From the NCBI GenBank assembly GCA_017549805.1, contig JAFYNJ010000008.1:279703-343702 (forward strand): DNA of 64,000 bases, read 5' to 3'. Made by a program: the position numbers and the translations under genes. Source of the stretch: Bacteroidales bacterium (lineage in GTDB: Bacteria; Bacteroidota; Bacteroidia; Bacteroidales; F082). The notes beneath the pieces are model-generated. The model saw nothing but the letters and a program-made list of their open reading frames with translations, was not told the origin of the DNA and did no database searches. Shown piece by piece: positions 25,293-32,875 of the stretch; position 1 is the first letter of the stretch; the number at the start of each line of letters is the position of its first letter.

Positions 25293-25388
25293 ATATTTTC
25301 AATTTAACTTTCAATTTTTCCGTTTTCTGTTCCAAGTTTTCCATTTAAAAGAATCGGCTAAATTAAGAAATTATCCGTTTTAAAAGCT

Positions 25389-25396
25389 TATTTTTG
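25389..25396 (+). promoter_or_regulatory. -7 box of the THUMP methyltransferase gene
   Basis: TATTTTTG matches TAnnTTTG and lies 13 nt before the ATG at 25410. Confidence 0.55.
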
Positions 25397-25409
25397 CAAA
25401 AAATTTCCC

Positions 25410-26576
25410 ATGGAAGACAACTATCAACTCATCACCAAAACAGTGGCTGGCCTCGAAGAAGTTCTGGCTGCCGAAATCAGGAACTTGGGAGCCAAAAACG
25501 TAAGGGTCATGCACCGTGCCGTCATCTGCGAAGGCAACAAGGAGATGATGTACCGACTCAACTACAACGTGCGCACCGGATTGAAGGTGCTGAAGCCCTA
25601 CAAGACCTTCTTCGCCAAGAACCCCGACGAGCTTTACAAAAAAGTGCAGGAAATCCAATGGTGGGAGCTGCTCCGTACCGACCAGACCTTCTGCGTCGAT
25701 GCCGTCACCAGCGGACGTTTCTTCACCCACTCGCAATATGCCGCCCTGAAAGTCAAGGATGCCATCGTGGACCAGTTCCGCGAAGAAGTGGGACCCCGCC
25801 CAAGCATCAACACCTTGAATCCCGACTTGCGCATCAACCTGCACATCCGCGAGGACAAGGTGCAAATCCTGTTTGATAGTTCCAACGAGAGTCTGCATCA
25901 CCGCGGCTATCGCAAGCAGGTGGACAAAGCCCCGATGAACGAGGTGCTGGCAGCCGGTTTAATCCAACTCTCGGGTTGGAAGGCCGACTGCAACTTCCTC
26001 GACTGCATGTGCGGCTCGGGTACCTTGCCCATCGAGGCGGCCATGTTTGCCATGAAGATCCCGGCAGGCTACTACCGCAAGCAGTGGGGCTTCATGAAAT
26101 GGGACGACTGGGATCCAGAATTATGGCAACGCATCAAGGAAGAGGCCGACAGCCAGATCTGTGAGTTCGAGCATGAAATCTGGGCTTCCGACCGCTCTCC
26201 CAAGGCCGTGGCCATTGCCGAGGGCAACATCGTCAACGCCAAGCTACAGCACGACATCCACCTGATGAAGAAAAACATGGAGGACCTTACTCCACCCGAA
26301 GGAGGTGGCATCGTCATCATCAACCCGCCCTACGGCGACCGTCTGGAAGAGGACGACATCGACCAGGTGTATGAAAACATCGGCAACACCTTGAAACACA
26401 ACTTCCAAGGCTATCAATGCTGGCTCATCACCGACGACGCGGTGGCCCTCAAACATGTCGGCTTGAAACCCTCCGCCAAGATTCCCGTATGGAACGGTCC
26501 GTTGGAGTGCCGTTTTGTGAAGTTTGATATTTTTGGAGGGACCTTTAAAGAGTGGAAAACGGATCAGTTTTCCTGA
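25410..26576 (+). CDS. THUMP-domain class I SAM-dependent RNA methyltransferase (RlmL N-half/YpsC type)
   Basis: This 388-residue protein probably makes an N2-methylguanosine in 23S rRNA. The N-terminal ferredoxin-like and THUMP region (about 1-150) begins LITKTVAGLEEVLAAEIRNLGA, and the THUMP core is YAALKVKDAIVDQFREEVGPRPSI. The Rossmann methyltransferase has FLDCMCGSGTLPIEAAMFA (SAM-binding motif I) and WASDRSPKAVAIAEGN, and the catalytic motif IINPPYGDRLEE (N-P-P-Y) fits modification of an exocyclic amine. Length matches the single-domain YpsC-type proteins; the second (RlmK-like) domain of E. coli RlmL is absent. The 3' end overlaps the convergent lipoprotein gene by 13 nt. Confidence 0.88.
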   Translation: MEDNYQLITKTVAGLEEVLAAEIRNLGAKNVRVMHRAVICEGNKEMMYRLNYNVRTGLKVLKPYKTFFAKNPDELYKKVQEIQWWELLRTDQTFCVDAVTSGRFFTHSQYAALKVKDAIVDQFREEVGPRPSINTLNPDLRINLHIREDKVQILFDSSNESLHHRGYRKQVDKAPMNEVLAAGLIQLSGWKADCNFLDCMCGSGTLPIEAAMFAMKIPAGYYRKQWGFMKWDDWDPELWQRIKEEADSQICEFEHEIWASDRSPKAVAIAEGNIVNAKLQHDIHLMKKNMEDLTPPEGGGIVIINPPYGDRLEEDDIDQVYENIGNTLKHNFQGYQCWLITDDAVALKHVGLKPSAKIPVWNGPLECRFVKFDIFGGTFKEWKTDQFS

Positions 26577-27607
26577 AATCCCCATGGTTTCCTGAAGAGG
26601 TCGAATTGGGTCCCAGACGAAAGATTTGCCTTGCTGGTTACGATGATACGCGACGACAACAAGCCATAGCCGCCTTTCACATTGCTGTATTCGCTTGAAA
26701 GGCTGAGACCATTCTGAATTGTTTGCAGATACTGGTAATAGTTGTTGAAGTCCTCACCGGCAGCTGTGATGGAAACATAAAAGTCATCCATGTAACGGAC
26801 TACATTGGGATGGTTTTCATCCCAAACCGTGTCGTTTCCAATGGCGCGCTCCATGACTTTGAACAAGTCATTTACTGAATAATAAAGCCGAAAGAGGTTC
26901 TCTGTACCCTCCACTTTCTCGTAAGCCCCAAGGGTTCGGGCTCCGTACGACCAAGAGACTTCCTTTTTGGTCATGGGTTGGCCGGAATGTTCCTCCCAAT
27001 AGTTGAATTGCATCCCGATCTCATAAAGCACCCCTTCATCTGTCGAAGAGAAAACCAGCCTTGAAAGCTGCTCGCTCGGAGTGGATTGAAAGTTTACCCC
27101 AGGCGTACCAATGGCAATGTTTCCTCCCACGACACCCGTTTCAGAAGTAACAGTGTCGTAGTCGGGTTTGACAACATAAAGCCTATAGCGGTATTTATCG
27201 TTGCCACTATTGGTATTGAAACGCTCCGTGGTATAATAAAGTTTCTGATGAGGTGCATAAAACAGACCCGTTTCCTTGTCATGGATCGTAAGCGTGTCAA
27301 GGAAAAACTGCCGGCCGGTAGGCTTGAATGGTTGGTCGTGGGTGCTTTTCAATTCCAAGAAAAAAGCATCAAGTTTGCCGGGATAGTTGCTTGAATCGAA
27401 GATGGCTGCCACTTCATTGGCGTTGATGGGATGTTCGTTGTCGCTGCAAAACGCCTTGGTGATCTTGATGAAATTGGTGTCGGCCTGGGAGTCGATAAGG
27501 CCATAGACGACGGGGATGTCCTTGTAGTCGTCATAGAGCTCTACATCGGTACTGCAAGAAGCGAGAAACAATGCAATTATTCCGATAAAGAAAACTTGTA
27601 TTTTCAT
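26564..27607 (-). CDS. exported lipoprotein, possibly DUF4249-like
   Basis: This 347-residue protein has signal peptide MKIQVFFIGIIALFLASC with lipobox LASC. The mature part begins VELYDDYKDIPVVYGLIDSQADTNFIKITKAF, a pattern of Bacteroidota surface lipoproteins with an Ig-like N-terminal domain. Mid-protein strands (DKYRYRLYVVKPDYDTVTSETGVVGG) and the tail (GYGLLSSRIIVTSKANLSSG) are also reminiscent of DUF4249, but I am not certain. It is the last gene after prs, rplY and pth on the same strand, 30 nt after pth. That gap contains an 18-bp dispersed repeat, so cotranscription is not assured. Confidence 0.6.
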   Translation of the reverse strand: MKIQVFFIGIIALFLASCSTDVELYDDYKDIPVVYGLIDSQADTNFIKITKAFCSDNEHPINANEVAAIFDSSNYPGKLDAFFLELKSTHDQPFKPTGRQFFLDTLTIHDKETGLFYAPHQKLYYTTERFNTNSGNDKYRYRLYVVKPDYDTVTSETGVVGGNIAIGTPGVNFQSTPSEQLSRLVFSSTDEGVLYEIGMQFNYWEEHSGQPMTKKEVSWSYGARTLGAYEKVEGTENLFRLYYSVNDLFKVMERAIGNDTVWDENHPNVVRYMDDFYVSITAAGEDFNNYYQYLQTIQNGLSLSSEYSNVKGGYGLLSSRIIVTSKANLSSGTQFDLFRKPWGFQEN

Positions 27608-27620
27608 TCTAACTTCTTAC

Positions 27621-27638
27621 TTCTGTCTTCTGACTTCT
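27621..27638. repeat. 18-bp dispersed pyrimidine repeat, copy 2
   Basis: This is an exact copy of the sequence at 17284-17301, and it runs to the first base of the pth stop codon. Confidence 0.8.
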
Positions 27639-28195
27639 TAATTAAACTGATTCATGGTCCTATCCGGCCCCTGCACCACGAAGCTCTTGATAGCCTCCAC
27701 GGCCTTGTCAACGGTTTCATCTACAACAGGCTCCTCGGAAGGTTTCCATTGGCCCAGCACGAAATCGGTCAAGTGGCCCAACGGGAAGTCGTTGCCAATG
27801 CCGAAACGCAGGCGGCAGAAGACGTTGGTGCCCAATTTCTCAATGATGTCGGTAAGGCCGTTATGACCCGCGTCGGCACCCTTCTTGCGAAGGCGGATGG
27901 TGCCAAGCGGCAGGGAGATGTCGTCGTTGACGACCAGCAGGTTCTCAATGGGAATCTTTTCCTGATCCAGCCAGTATTTCACCGCCTTCCCACTGAGGTT
28001 CATATAGGTGGTGGGCTTGATGACAAAAAGAGTCCTGCCTCGGAACTTCATTTCCGAGGTCTGAGCGAGGCGACCCGTTGTGAATGTGGCTTCGAGCTCT
28101 TTGGCCAAGCGGTCAGCGATCTTGAAACCTGAGTTGTGACGGGTGTTTTCGTACTCAGCTCCGATGTTTCCGAGGCAGGCGATCAGGTATTTCAT
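27638..28195 (-). CDS. pth: peptidyl-tRNA hydrolase
   Basis: This 185-residue enzyme recycles peptidyl-tRNA released from stalled ribosomes. Family motifs are YLIACLGNIGAEYENTRHNSGF (Asn and catalytic His in the TRHN block), PTTYMNLSGKAVKYW, DDISLPLGTIRLRKKGADAGHNGLTDI and RLRFGIG. The usual GLGNPG is CLGNIG here, a small variation common in Bacteroidota. It follows rplY by 3 nt, so they are cotranscribed. The prs-rplY(ctc)-pth order is a widely conserved bacterial cluster. Confidence 0.96.
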   Translation of the reverse strand: MKYLIACLGNIGAEYENTRHNSGFKIADRLAKELEATFTTGRLAQTSEMKFRGRTLFVIKPTTYMNLSGKAVKYWLDQEKIPIENLLVVNDDISLPLGTIRLRKKGADAGHNGLTDIIEKLGTNVFCRLRFGIGNDFPLGHLTDFVLGQWKPSEEPVVDETVDKAVEAIKSFVVQGPDRTMNQFN

Positions 28196-28198
28196 TAA

Positions 28199-28774
28199 TT
28201 ACTCTTCGGTCTCGTCGGTAGCAGCAGAAGCGCCACGAGCGGCACGGACCTCGACGATGACCTGGTAACCTGGGGTAACCATGGTCACGCCCTCGATGTT
28301 CAGGTCGCGGACCTTGATGGAATCGAGGATGTTGAGGTTGCTGATGTTGACGGTGATGATCTCAGGAAGGTCCTTGGCCAGACCGCTGACCTTGATCTTG
28401 CGGATGGGTTGCTTCAGCTTACCACCACGCATGACGCCAGGGGCACTGCCCTCGATGGCGAGAGGCAAAGTGACGGTGATGGGCTTGTCTTCCTTCACAA
28501 GGAGGAAGTCGGCGTGCAGGACGTTGTCAGTCACAGGGTGATACTGCACATCCTGAAGGATGGTGTTGTAAGATTTGCCGTCGATGGTGACGTTGATGAT
28601 GAAGGTCTCCGGAGTAAAGAGGATCTTCTTGAAGTTCTTGGCTTCAGTGGCGAAATGGATTTGCTCGTCGCCGCCATAGAGGACGCACGGCACCAATTCA
28701 GCCTTACGCAAAGCCTTAGCATCTTTTTTCCCTACGTTCTCGCGAAGAGAACCGCTCAATGATACTGTTTTCAT
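28199..28774 (-). CDS. rplY: ribosomal protein bL25 (Ctc/TL5 form)
   Basis: This 191-residue protein binds 5S rRNA in the large subunit. The N-terminal L25 domain (about 1-92) has MKTVSLSGSLRENVGKKDAKALRKAELVPCVLYGG. The C-terminal beta domain typical of the Ctc form (about 95-185) has LPLAIEGSAPGVMRGGKLKQ and ANV-like LPEIITVNISNLN. A short tail of Ala/Thr/Glu ends the protein. It lies between prs (26 nt) and pth (3 nt). Confidence 0.96.
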   Translation of the reverse strand: MKTVSLSGSLRENVGKKDAKALRKAELVPCVLYGGDEQIHFATEAKNFKKILFTPETFIINVTIDGKSYNTILQDVQYHPVTDNVLHADFLLVKEDKPITVTLPLAIEGSAPGVMRGGKLKQPIRKIKVSGLAKDLPEIITVNISNLNILDSIKVRDLNIEGVTMVTPGYQVIVEVRAARGASAATDETEE

Positions 28775-28800
28775 GGTGTTAATTTGTTAATAATGTAATT

Positions 28801-29736
28801 TTATTTGAATAGCGAGCTGATCGACTCATAGTTCTCGATGCGACGGATCACATCGGCGAACAACGGCGCAGTGCTCACTACCTTGATTTTCTTGGAGGCG
28901 TTGGCGGGCAACGGGATGGAGTCGGTAACCACCACCTCGCTGAACACCGAGTTGTCGAGACGTTCCATGGCGGGACCGCTGCAAACGGCATGAGTGGCGA
29001 AGGCGCGGACGCTCTTGGCGCCGTTGTCCATCATAACCTGACCAGCCTTGACGATGGTGCCGGCAGTGTCGATGATATCATCCAAGATGATGACATTCTT
29101 GTCTTTCACATCACCGATGAGGGTCATGCTCTCCACTACGTTGGCGCGTGCACGCTGCTTGTGGCACACGGCCAGATCGCAACCTAAACGCTTGGCATAG
29201 GCCGAGGCGCGTTTGGAGGCACCGAGGTCGGGAGCCGCAATCAGCAGGTTGTCAATGTTCATCTTCCTGATATGCTCAATGAAGAGGCTGGAGGCATACA
29301 AGGCATCCATCGGGATGTCGAAGAAGCCTTGGATCTGGTCGGCATGGAGGTCCATGGTGATGATACGGTCGACATGGGCTGCTGTCAGCATGTTGGCCAC
29401 CAGCTTCGAGCCGATGCTCACACGCGGCTGGTCCTTGCGATCCTGACGTGCCCATCCGAAATAAGGAATCACCGCGATGACCTTGTGTGCCGAGGCGCGC
29501 TTGGCTGCATCGATCATCAACAACAGCTCCATCAAGTTTTCAGTAGGAGGCATGGTGGACTGCACGATGAACACATGATGACCGCGGATGCTCTCGTCGT
29601 ATGAAGGCTGGAACTCGTGATCGGAGAACTCGACCACTGACGATTTCCCGAGAGGAGCACCATAGGCTTCGGCAATCTTTTCGCCCAACTCATGGGTGGC
29701 TCTTCCCGCAAAGATGGAAACGTATTTGGCTGACAT
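28801..29736 (-). CDS. prs: ribose-phosphate pyrophosphokinase
   Basis: This ~311-residue enzyme makes PRPP from ribose 5-phosphate and ATP for nucleotide, His and Trp synthesis. The start MSAKYVSIFAGRATHELGEKIA was chosen; the frame is open ten codons further up, without family support. Motifs are HVFIVQSTMPPTENLMELLLM, YFGWARQDRKDQPRVSIGSKLVANML (ATP loop), MDLHADQIQGFFDIP, and the PRPP-binding NVIILDDIIDTAGTIVKA. It heads the prs-rplY-pth operon with a TAATTTTG box on the minus strand at 29764-29771. Confidence 0.96.
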   Translation of the reverse strand: MSAKYVSIFAGRATHELGEKIAEAYGAPLGKSSVVEFSDHEFQPSYDESIRGHHVFIVQSTMPPTENLMELLLMIDAAKRASAHKVIAVIPYFGWARQDRKDQPRVSIGSKLVANMLTAAHVDRIITMDLHADQIQGFFDIPMDALYASSLFIEHIRKMNIDNLLIAAPDLGASKRASAYAKRLGCDLAVCHKQRARANVVESMTLIGDVKDKNVIILDDIIDTAGTIVKAGQVMMDNGAKSVRAFATHAVCSGPAMERLDNSVFSEVVVTDSIPLPANASKKIKVVSTAPLFADVIRRIENYESISSLFK

Positions 29737-29763
29737 TGCTGAATTGTTTGATTTTTCAGGCCG

Positions 29764-29771
29764 CAAAATTA
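29764..29771 (-). promoter_or_regulatory. -7 box of the prs operon
   Basis: TAATTTTG on the minus strand, 27 nt before the prs ATG. Confidence 0.55.
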
Positions 29772-29813
29772 CTGCTTTTTAAGGAGACCACCAAAAGTTT
29801 TTTGATAAATTGA

Positions 29814-29842
29814 TTGCAGAATAAGAAAAATGTGTAATTTTG
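29814..29842 (+). promoter_or_regulatory. promoter of tRNA-Leu
   Basis: TTG at 29814-29816 and TAATTTTG at 29835-29842, with an 18-nt spacer. This is the same architecture as the tRNA-Gln promoter. Confidence 0.7.
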
Positions 29843-29866
29843 CACCCGCATTCCGACGGAAAGCAC

Positions 29867-29950
29867 GCCGAAGTGGCGGAATAGGTAGACGCGTCGGTCT
29901 CAAAAACCGATGAGGTTAAACTCGTGCCGGTTCGATCCCGGCCTTCGGTA
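29867..29950 (+). tRNA. tRNA-Leu (anticodon CAA)
   Basis: This is an 84-nt class II tRNA. The acceptor stem GCCGAAG pairs with CTTCGGT (first pair G-U). The anticodon arm TCGGT-CTCAAAA-ACCGA gives anticodon CAA. A long variable arm (TGAGGTTAAACTCG) and the T arm GGTTCGATCCC follow. No CCA is encoded. It reads UUG codons. Confidence 0.95.
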
Positions 29951-29956
29951 CCCAGA

Positions 29957-29986
29957 GCTTCCAAGTTTTTCTTGGAGGCTTTTTTA
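29957..29986 (+). terminator. terminator after tRNA-Leu
   Basis: GCTTCCAAG pairs with CTTGGAGGC (one G-U) around a T-rich loop and is followed by a T-tract. Confidence 0.85.
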
Positions 29987-30001
29987 TTTAGAAAAAATCC
30001 T

Positions 30002-30009
30002 TATTTTTG
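30002..30009 (+). promoter_or_regulatory. -7 box of the NifU-like/GGGtGRT operon
   Basis: TATTTTTG matches TAnnTTTG, with a leader of ~45 nt before the ATG at 30057. Confidence 0.6.
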
Positions 30010-30056
30010 CACTCTGTTTGAATCTTGTAATTATTAACTTAAATCTTTAAATAATA

Positions 30057-30749
30057 ATGATTTACACCCAAGAAGTACAGCATCAATGCTGTGTAAAGAA
30101 AGGCGCCAACCATCCTTGCGCTCCTATTCCGGAGGAAGGCAAGTGGGTGCGCGTCAAGGATGTGAAAGACATCAGTGGGTTTACCCACGGCATCGGCTGG
30201 TGCGCCCCCCAACAGGGTGCCTGCAAGCTGACCCTCAACGTGAAGGACGGCATCATCCAAGAGGCCTTGGTGGAGACCATCGGCTGCTCCGGCATGACCC
30301 ACTCGGCGGCCATGGCGGCTGAGATCCTGCCCGGCAAGACCGTCCTCGAAGCCCTCAACACCGACCTCGTGTGCGACGCCATCAACACCGCCATGCGCGA
30401 GATCTTCCTGCAAATCGTTTACGGTCGCTCCCAGTCGGCCTTCTCCGAAGGTGGATTGCTCGTCGGCGCCTCACTTGAGGACCTCGGCAAGGGCCTCCGT
30501 AGCCAAATCGGCACCATGTTCGGCACCCTTGAAAAGGGTCCTCGCTACCTCGAGATGACCGAAGGCTACTGCACCCGCATCGCCCTCGACGAGAACAGCG
30601 AGATCATCGGCTACGAATTCGTGAGCCTCGGCAAGATGATGGACTTTATTAAGAAAGGCGACGATGCCAATGAGGCCTTGAAGAAAGCCACCGGCACCTA
30701 CGGCCGTTTCGCCGACGCCGCCAAATACATTGACCCACGTAAAGAATAA
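30057..30749 (+). CDS. NifU/IscU-like iron-sulfur scaffold-type protein
   Basis: This 230-residue protein has a core at about 50-130 that resembles the IscU/NifU-N fold: KLTLNVKDGIIQEALVETIGCSGM, then SAAMAAEILPGKTVLEALNTDLVCDAI. Cys residues sit at positions comparable to cluster ligands (ETIGCSG, DLVC). Unlike housekeeping IscU, it has an N-terminal Cys-rich segment (QHQCCVKKGANHPCAP) and a long C-terminal part (SQSAFSEGGLLVGASLEDLG... GTYGRFADAAKYIDPR) not found in IscU. It is followed 12 nt later by a GGGtGRT-family gene, and this pairing recurs in anaerobes. It may assemble or carry a specific Fe-S cluster; the true substrate is unknown. Confidence 0.8.
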   Translation: MIYTQEVQHQCCVKKGANHPCAPIPEEGKWVRVKDVKDISGFTHGIGWCAPQQGACKLTLNVKDGIIQEALVETIGCSGMTHSAAMAAEILPGKTVLEALNTDLVCDAINTAMREIFLQIVYGRSQSAFSEGGLLVGASLEDLGKGLRSQIGTMFGTLEKGPRYLEMTEGYCTRIALDENSEIIGYEFVSLGKMMDFIKKGDDANEALKKATGTYGRFADAAKYIDPRKE

Positions 30750-30754
30750 GGAGG
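30749..30754 (+). promoter_or_regulatory. strong Shine-Dalgarno site for the GGGtGRT gene
   Basis: AGGAGG lies 7 nt before the ATG at 30762 and overlaps the last base of the upstream stop codon. Nearly all other starts in this window have no such site, as is usual in Bacteroidota, so this one stands out. Confidence 0.8.
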
Positions 30755-30761
30755 ACACACC

Positions 30762-31772
30762 ATGGCAAGAAGAGAAGTTAAATTCGAGAGTCAGGAACGC
30801 CGCATGGCCAATGTCCTGAAAGTGTTGAACCAATATGGAATCAAGAGCATCGAGGAAGCCGACGAGATCTGCGAAGCCAAGGGCATCGACCCGTACAAGA
30901 TGGCTGAGGAAACCCAGCCGATCTGCTTCGAGAACGTGAAGTGGGCCTACACCTGCGGTGCCGCCATCGCCATCAAGAAGGGCTGCAAAAACGCGGCCGA
31001 GGCGGCAGAAGCGATTGGAGAAGGCCTCCAATCGTTCTGCATCGACGGCTCCGTCGCCGACGACCGCAAGGTCGGACTCGGCCACGGCAACCTCGCCGCC
31101 CGTCTGCTCCGCGAGGAGACCGAGTGTTTCGCCTTCCTGGCCGGCCACGAAAGCTTCGCCGCCGCCGAAGGCGCCATCAAGATCGCCGAGATGGCCAACA
31201 AGGTACGCCAGAAACCCTTGCGCGTCATCCTCAACGGCCTCGGCAAAGACGCCGCCAAGATCATCAGTCGTATCAACGGTTTCACCTACTGCCGCACGGA
31301 GTTTGACTACTACACTGGCAAGGTTCAAGTTGTGGAGCGCATCCCCTACTCGACCGGCCTCCGTTCCAAGGTGAACTGCTACGGCGCCGACGATGTCCGT
31401 GAGGGCGTGGCCATCCTGTGGCTCGAAAATGTCGATGTGTCCATCACCGGCAATTCCACCAACCCCACCCGTTTCCAGCACCCCGTGGCAGGCACCTATA
31501 AGAAAGAGCGTTTGCTCGCTGGCAAGCCCTACTTCTCAGTGGCATCGGGCGGTGGCACAGGCCGCACCCTGCACCCCGACAACATGGCCGCCGGTCCCGC
31601 CAGCTACGGCATGACCGACACCATGGGCCGCATGCACAGCGACGCCCAGTTCGCGGGTTCCTCATCCGTCCCGGCACACGTCGAGATGATGGGCTATCTC
31701 GGCATGGGCAACAACCCGATGGTGGGCGCCACCGTCGCCGTCGCTGTGGCTGTGGAGCAAGCGATGAAATAA
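30762..31772 (+). CDS. GGGtGRT-family protein of unknown function
   Basis: This 336-residue protein contains the family signature GGGTGRTLHPDN near residue 265, preceded by KPYFSVAS. Other notable segments are YTCGAAIAIKKGCKNAAEAAEAIGEGLQSFC, GLGHGNLAARLLREETECFAFLAGHESFAAAEGAI, LNGLGKDAAKIISRINGFTY and EYGxG-like VEMMGYLGMGNNPMVGATVAVAVAVEQA at the end. Several Cys (WAYTCG, KKGCKN, SFC, TEC, YCRTE, NCYG) could bind metal. The protein is cytoplasmic, with no signal peptide or membrane segment. It is always of interest because it pairs with the NifU-like protein upstream, but no biochemical role is established that I know of. A strong terminator follows. Confidence 0.85.
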   Translation: MARREVKFESQERRMANVLKVLNQYGIKSIEEADEICEAKGIDPYKMAEETQPICFENVKWAYTCGAAIAIKKGCKNAAEAAEAIGEGLQSFCIDGSVADDRKVGLGHGNLAARLLREETECFAFLAGHESFAAAEGAIKIAEMANKVRQKPLRVILNGLGKDAAKIISRINGFTYCRTEFDYYTGKVQVVERIPYSTGLRSKVNCYGADDVREGVAILWLENVDVSITGNSTNPTRFQHPVAGTYKKERLLAGKPYFSVASGGGTGRTLHPDNMAAGPASYGMTDTMGRMHSDAQFAGSSSVPAHVEMMGYLGMGNNPMVGATVAVAVAVEQAMK

Positions 31773-31812
31773 CGAAAAACTTAGAACGGAAAACGGATAG
31801 TTTTCTTAAACA

Positions 31813-31857
31813 AACCAACCCGGCTTAACCTGAGAAGGTTAGGCCGGGTTGGTTTTT
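31813..31857 (+). terminator. strong terminator after the GGGtGRT gene
   Basis: AACCAACCCGGC..TAACCT pairs with AGGTTA..GCCGGGTTGGTT, a long stem that ends in a T-tract. It can also serve the converging lipoprotein gene. Confidence 0.93.
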
Positions 31858-31870
31858 GTCTAAATAATTT

Positions 31871-32695
31871 TTATCTGTATTTCTTTTTCTTAAAATCTTC
31901 TTTTGTCATCCTGTGAACAATGTCAAAACCATAAAACGTCATGTCAATGAATTCCTCCCAAGCCCGCTCACCCGTACCATACTCTCCTTTTTCAAATTCT
32001 TTTCTAGCCTTGTCTATTTCTTGTTTCGTGATAAACGGTGCTCTTTCCCAGGTTCCAATTTTGTGGTGAGCGAGGTCTATTTGAAGAAGCTCACTTTTAG
32101 CTTCTACCGTGGCAGCATCATTAACAATAGGTTCGTATTTATCAAAGTCAAAATCCACTAATGGAATGAGTTTTACCTCATTGTTTTGCAATATCCATGT
32201 TCCGCTATAGGTGAGATCGTTATATCCACCATCCCAAGTTCCATCATCCCAAATGTACATGCCGCCAAATTCACCACCAAAATAAACACCAGCGATATCA
32301 TCTAGGGTGGCCTCTCCAGTGTAAGCCACAGTCGGCGTGTCTTGCAAGTATTTCGAAAACACATAACCCACAATGCCATTGCAATCAATCTTAGTCCATT
32401 CACCTTCTGTACCCAAAAGGACGGCACCTTCGGGACCATTTTTGAAGACGCCAAGTATAGGTGCTTGGGCTTTAGGAGTTTCACGGATGTTCACATAAGC
32501 ATCGTAAGCACAAGCATACACGCGAGGACGGTTGTCAACTGGTTTGGACTCTTCCACAACCATAGTCTCTTGTTGCGCCTGTGTTATAGTATTATTCGTC
32601 TCTTTGTTTTCTGTCTTGCCCTGATTGTTGCCGCCACAAGAAACCATCATACTTAAACCAAGCAGGAGCATCACAGCATTGATTGTTCTATTCAT
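31871..32695 (-). CDS. lipoprotein with bacterial SH3 domain
   Basis: This ~274-residue protein has signal peptide MNRTINAVMLLLGLSMMVSC with a lipobox; an in-frame ATG eight codons upstream is less likely. After a polar Gln/Glu/Asn linker (about 22-60), an SH3b domain runs from DAYVNIRETPKAQAPILGVF to VGYVFSKYLQD. Next is a beta-rich region (GVYFGGEFGGMYIWDDGTWDGG..., SGTWILQNNEVKLIPL) and a helical C-terminus ending in KEDFKKKKYR. SH3b lipoproteins usually bind cell-wall peptide or signalling ligands. The promoter TATCTTTG at 32720-32727 (minus strand) has TTG 19 nt upstream. Confidence 0.8.
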   Translation of the reverse strand: MNRTINAVMLLLGLSMMVSCGGNNQGKTENKETNNTITQAQQETMVVEESKPVDNRPRVYACAYDAYVNIRETPKAQAPILGVFKNGPEGAVLLGTEGEWTKIDCNGIVGYVFSKYLQDTPTVAYTGEATLDDIAGVYFGGEFGGMYIWDDGTWDGGYNDLTYSGTWILQNNEVKLIPLVDFDFDKYEPIVNDAATVEAKSELLQIDLAHHKIGTWERAPFITKQEIDKARKEFEKGEYGTGERAWEEFIDMTFYGFDIVHRMTKEDFKKKKYR

Positions 32696-32719
32696 CGTGT
32701 TGTTGTTTAGTTCACCCAC

Positions 32720-32749
32720 AAAGATACAAACTATTTCTGTTTGAACAAC
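32720..32749 (-). promoter_or_regulatory. promoter of the SH3 lipoprotein gene
   Basis: TATCTTTG (32720-32727) and TTG (32747-32749) on the minus strand, with a 19-nt spacer. Confidence 0.6.
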
Positions 32750-32817
32750 ATGAACGATTGTTTTTCATTTTTCCCGAAAAAGAGAGGATAAGTTTAAAAA
32801 AAATTCTTCAAAAACGC

Positions 32818-32847
32818 TTGACAAAATTAATAATAGTTGTATTTTTG
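32818..32847 (+). promoter_or_regulatory. promoter of DUF5618 copy 1
   Basis: TTGACA begins at 32818 and TATTTTTG is at 32840-32847, with 19 nt between TTG and TA. Copies 3 and 4 have the same TTGACA/19-nt layout. Confidence 0.65.
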
Positions 32848-32875
32848 CAGATAATTATATTATATAATTGAGATT

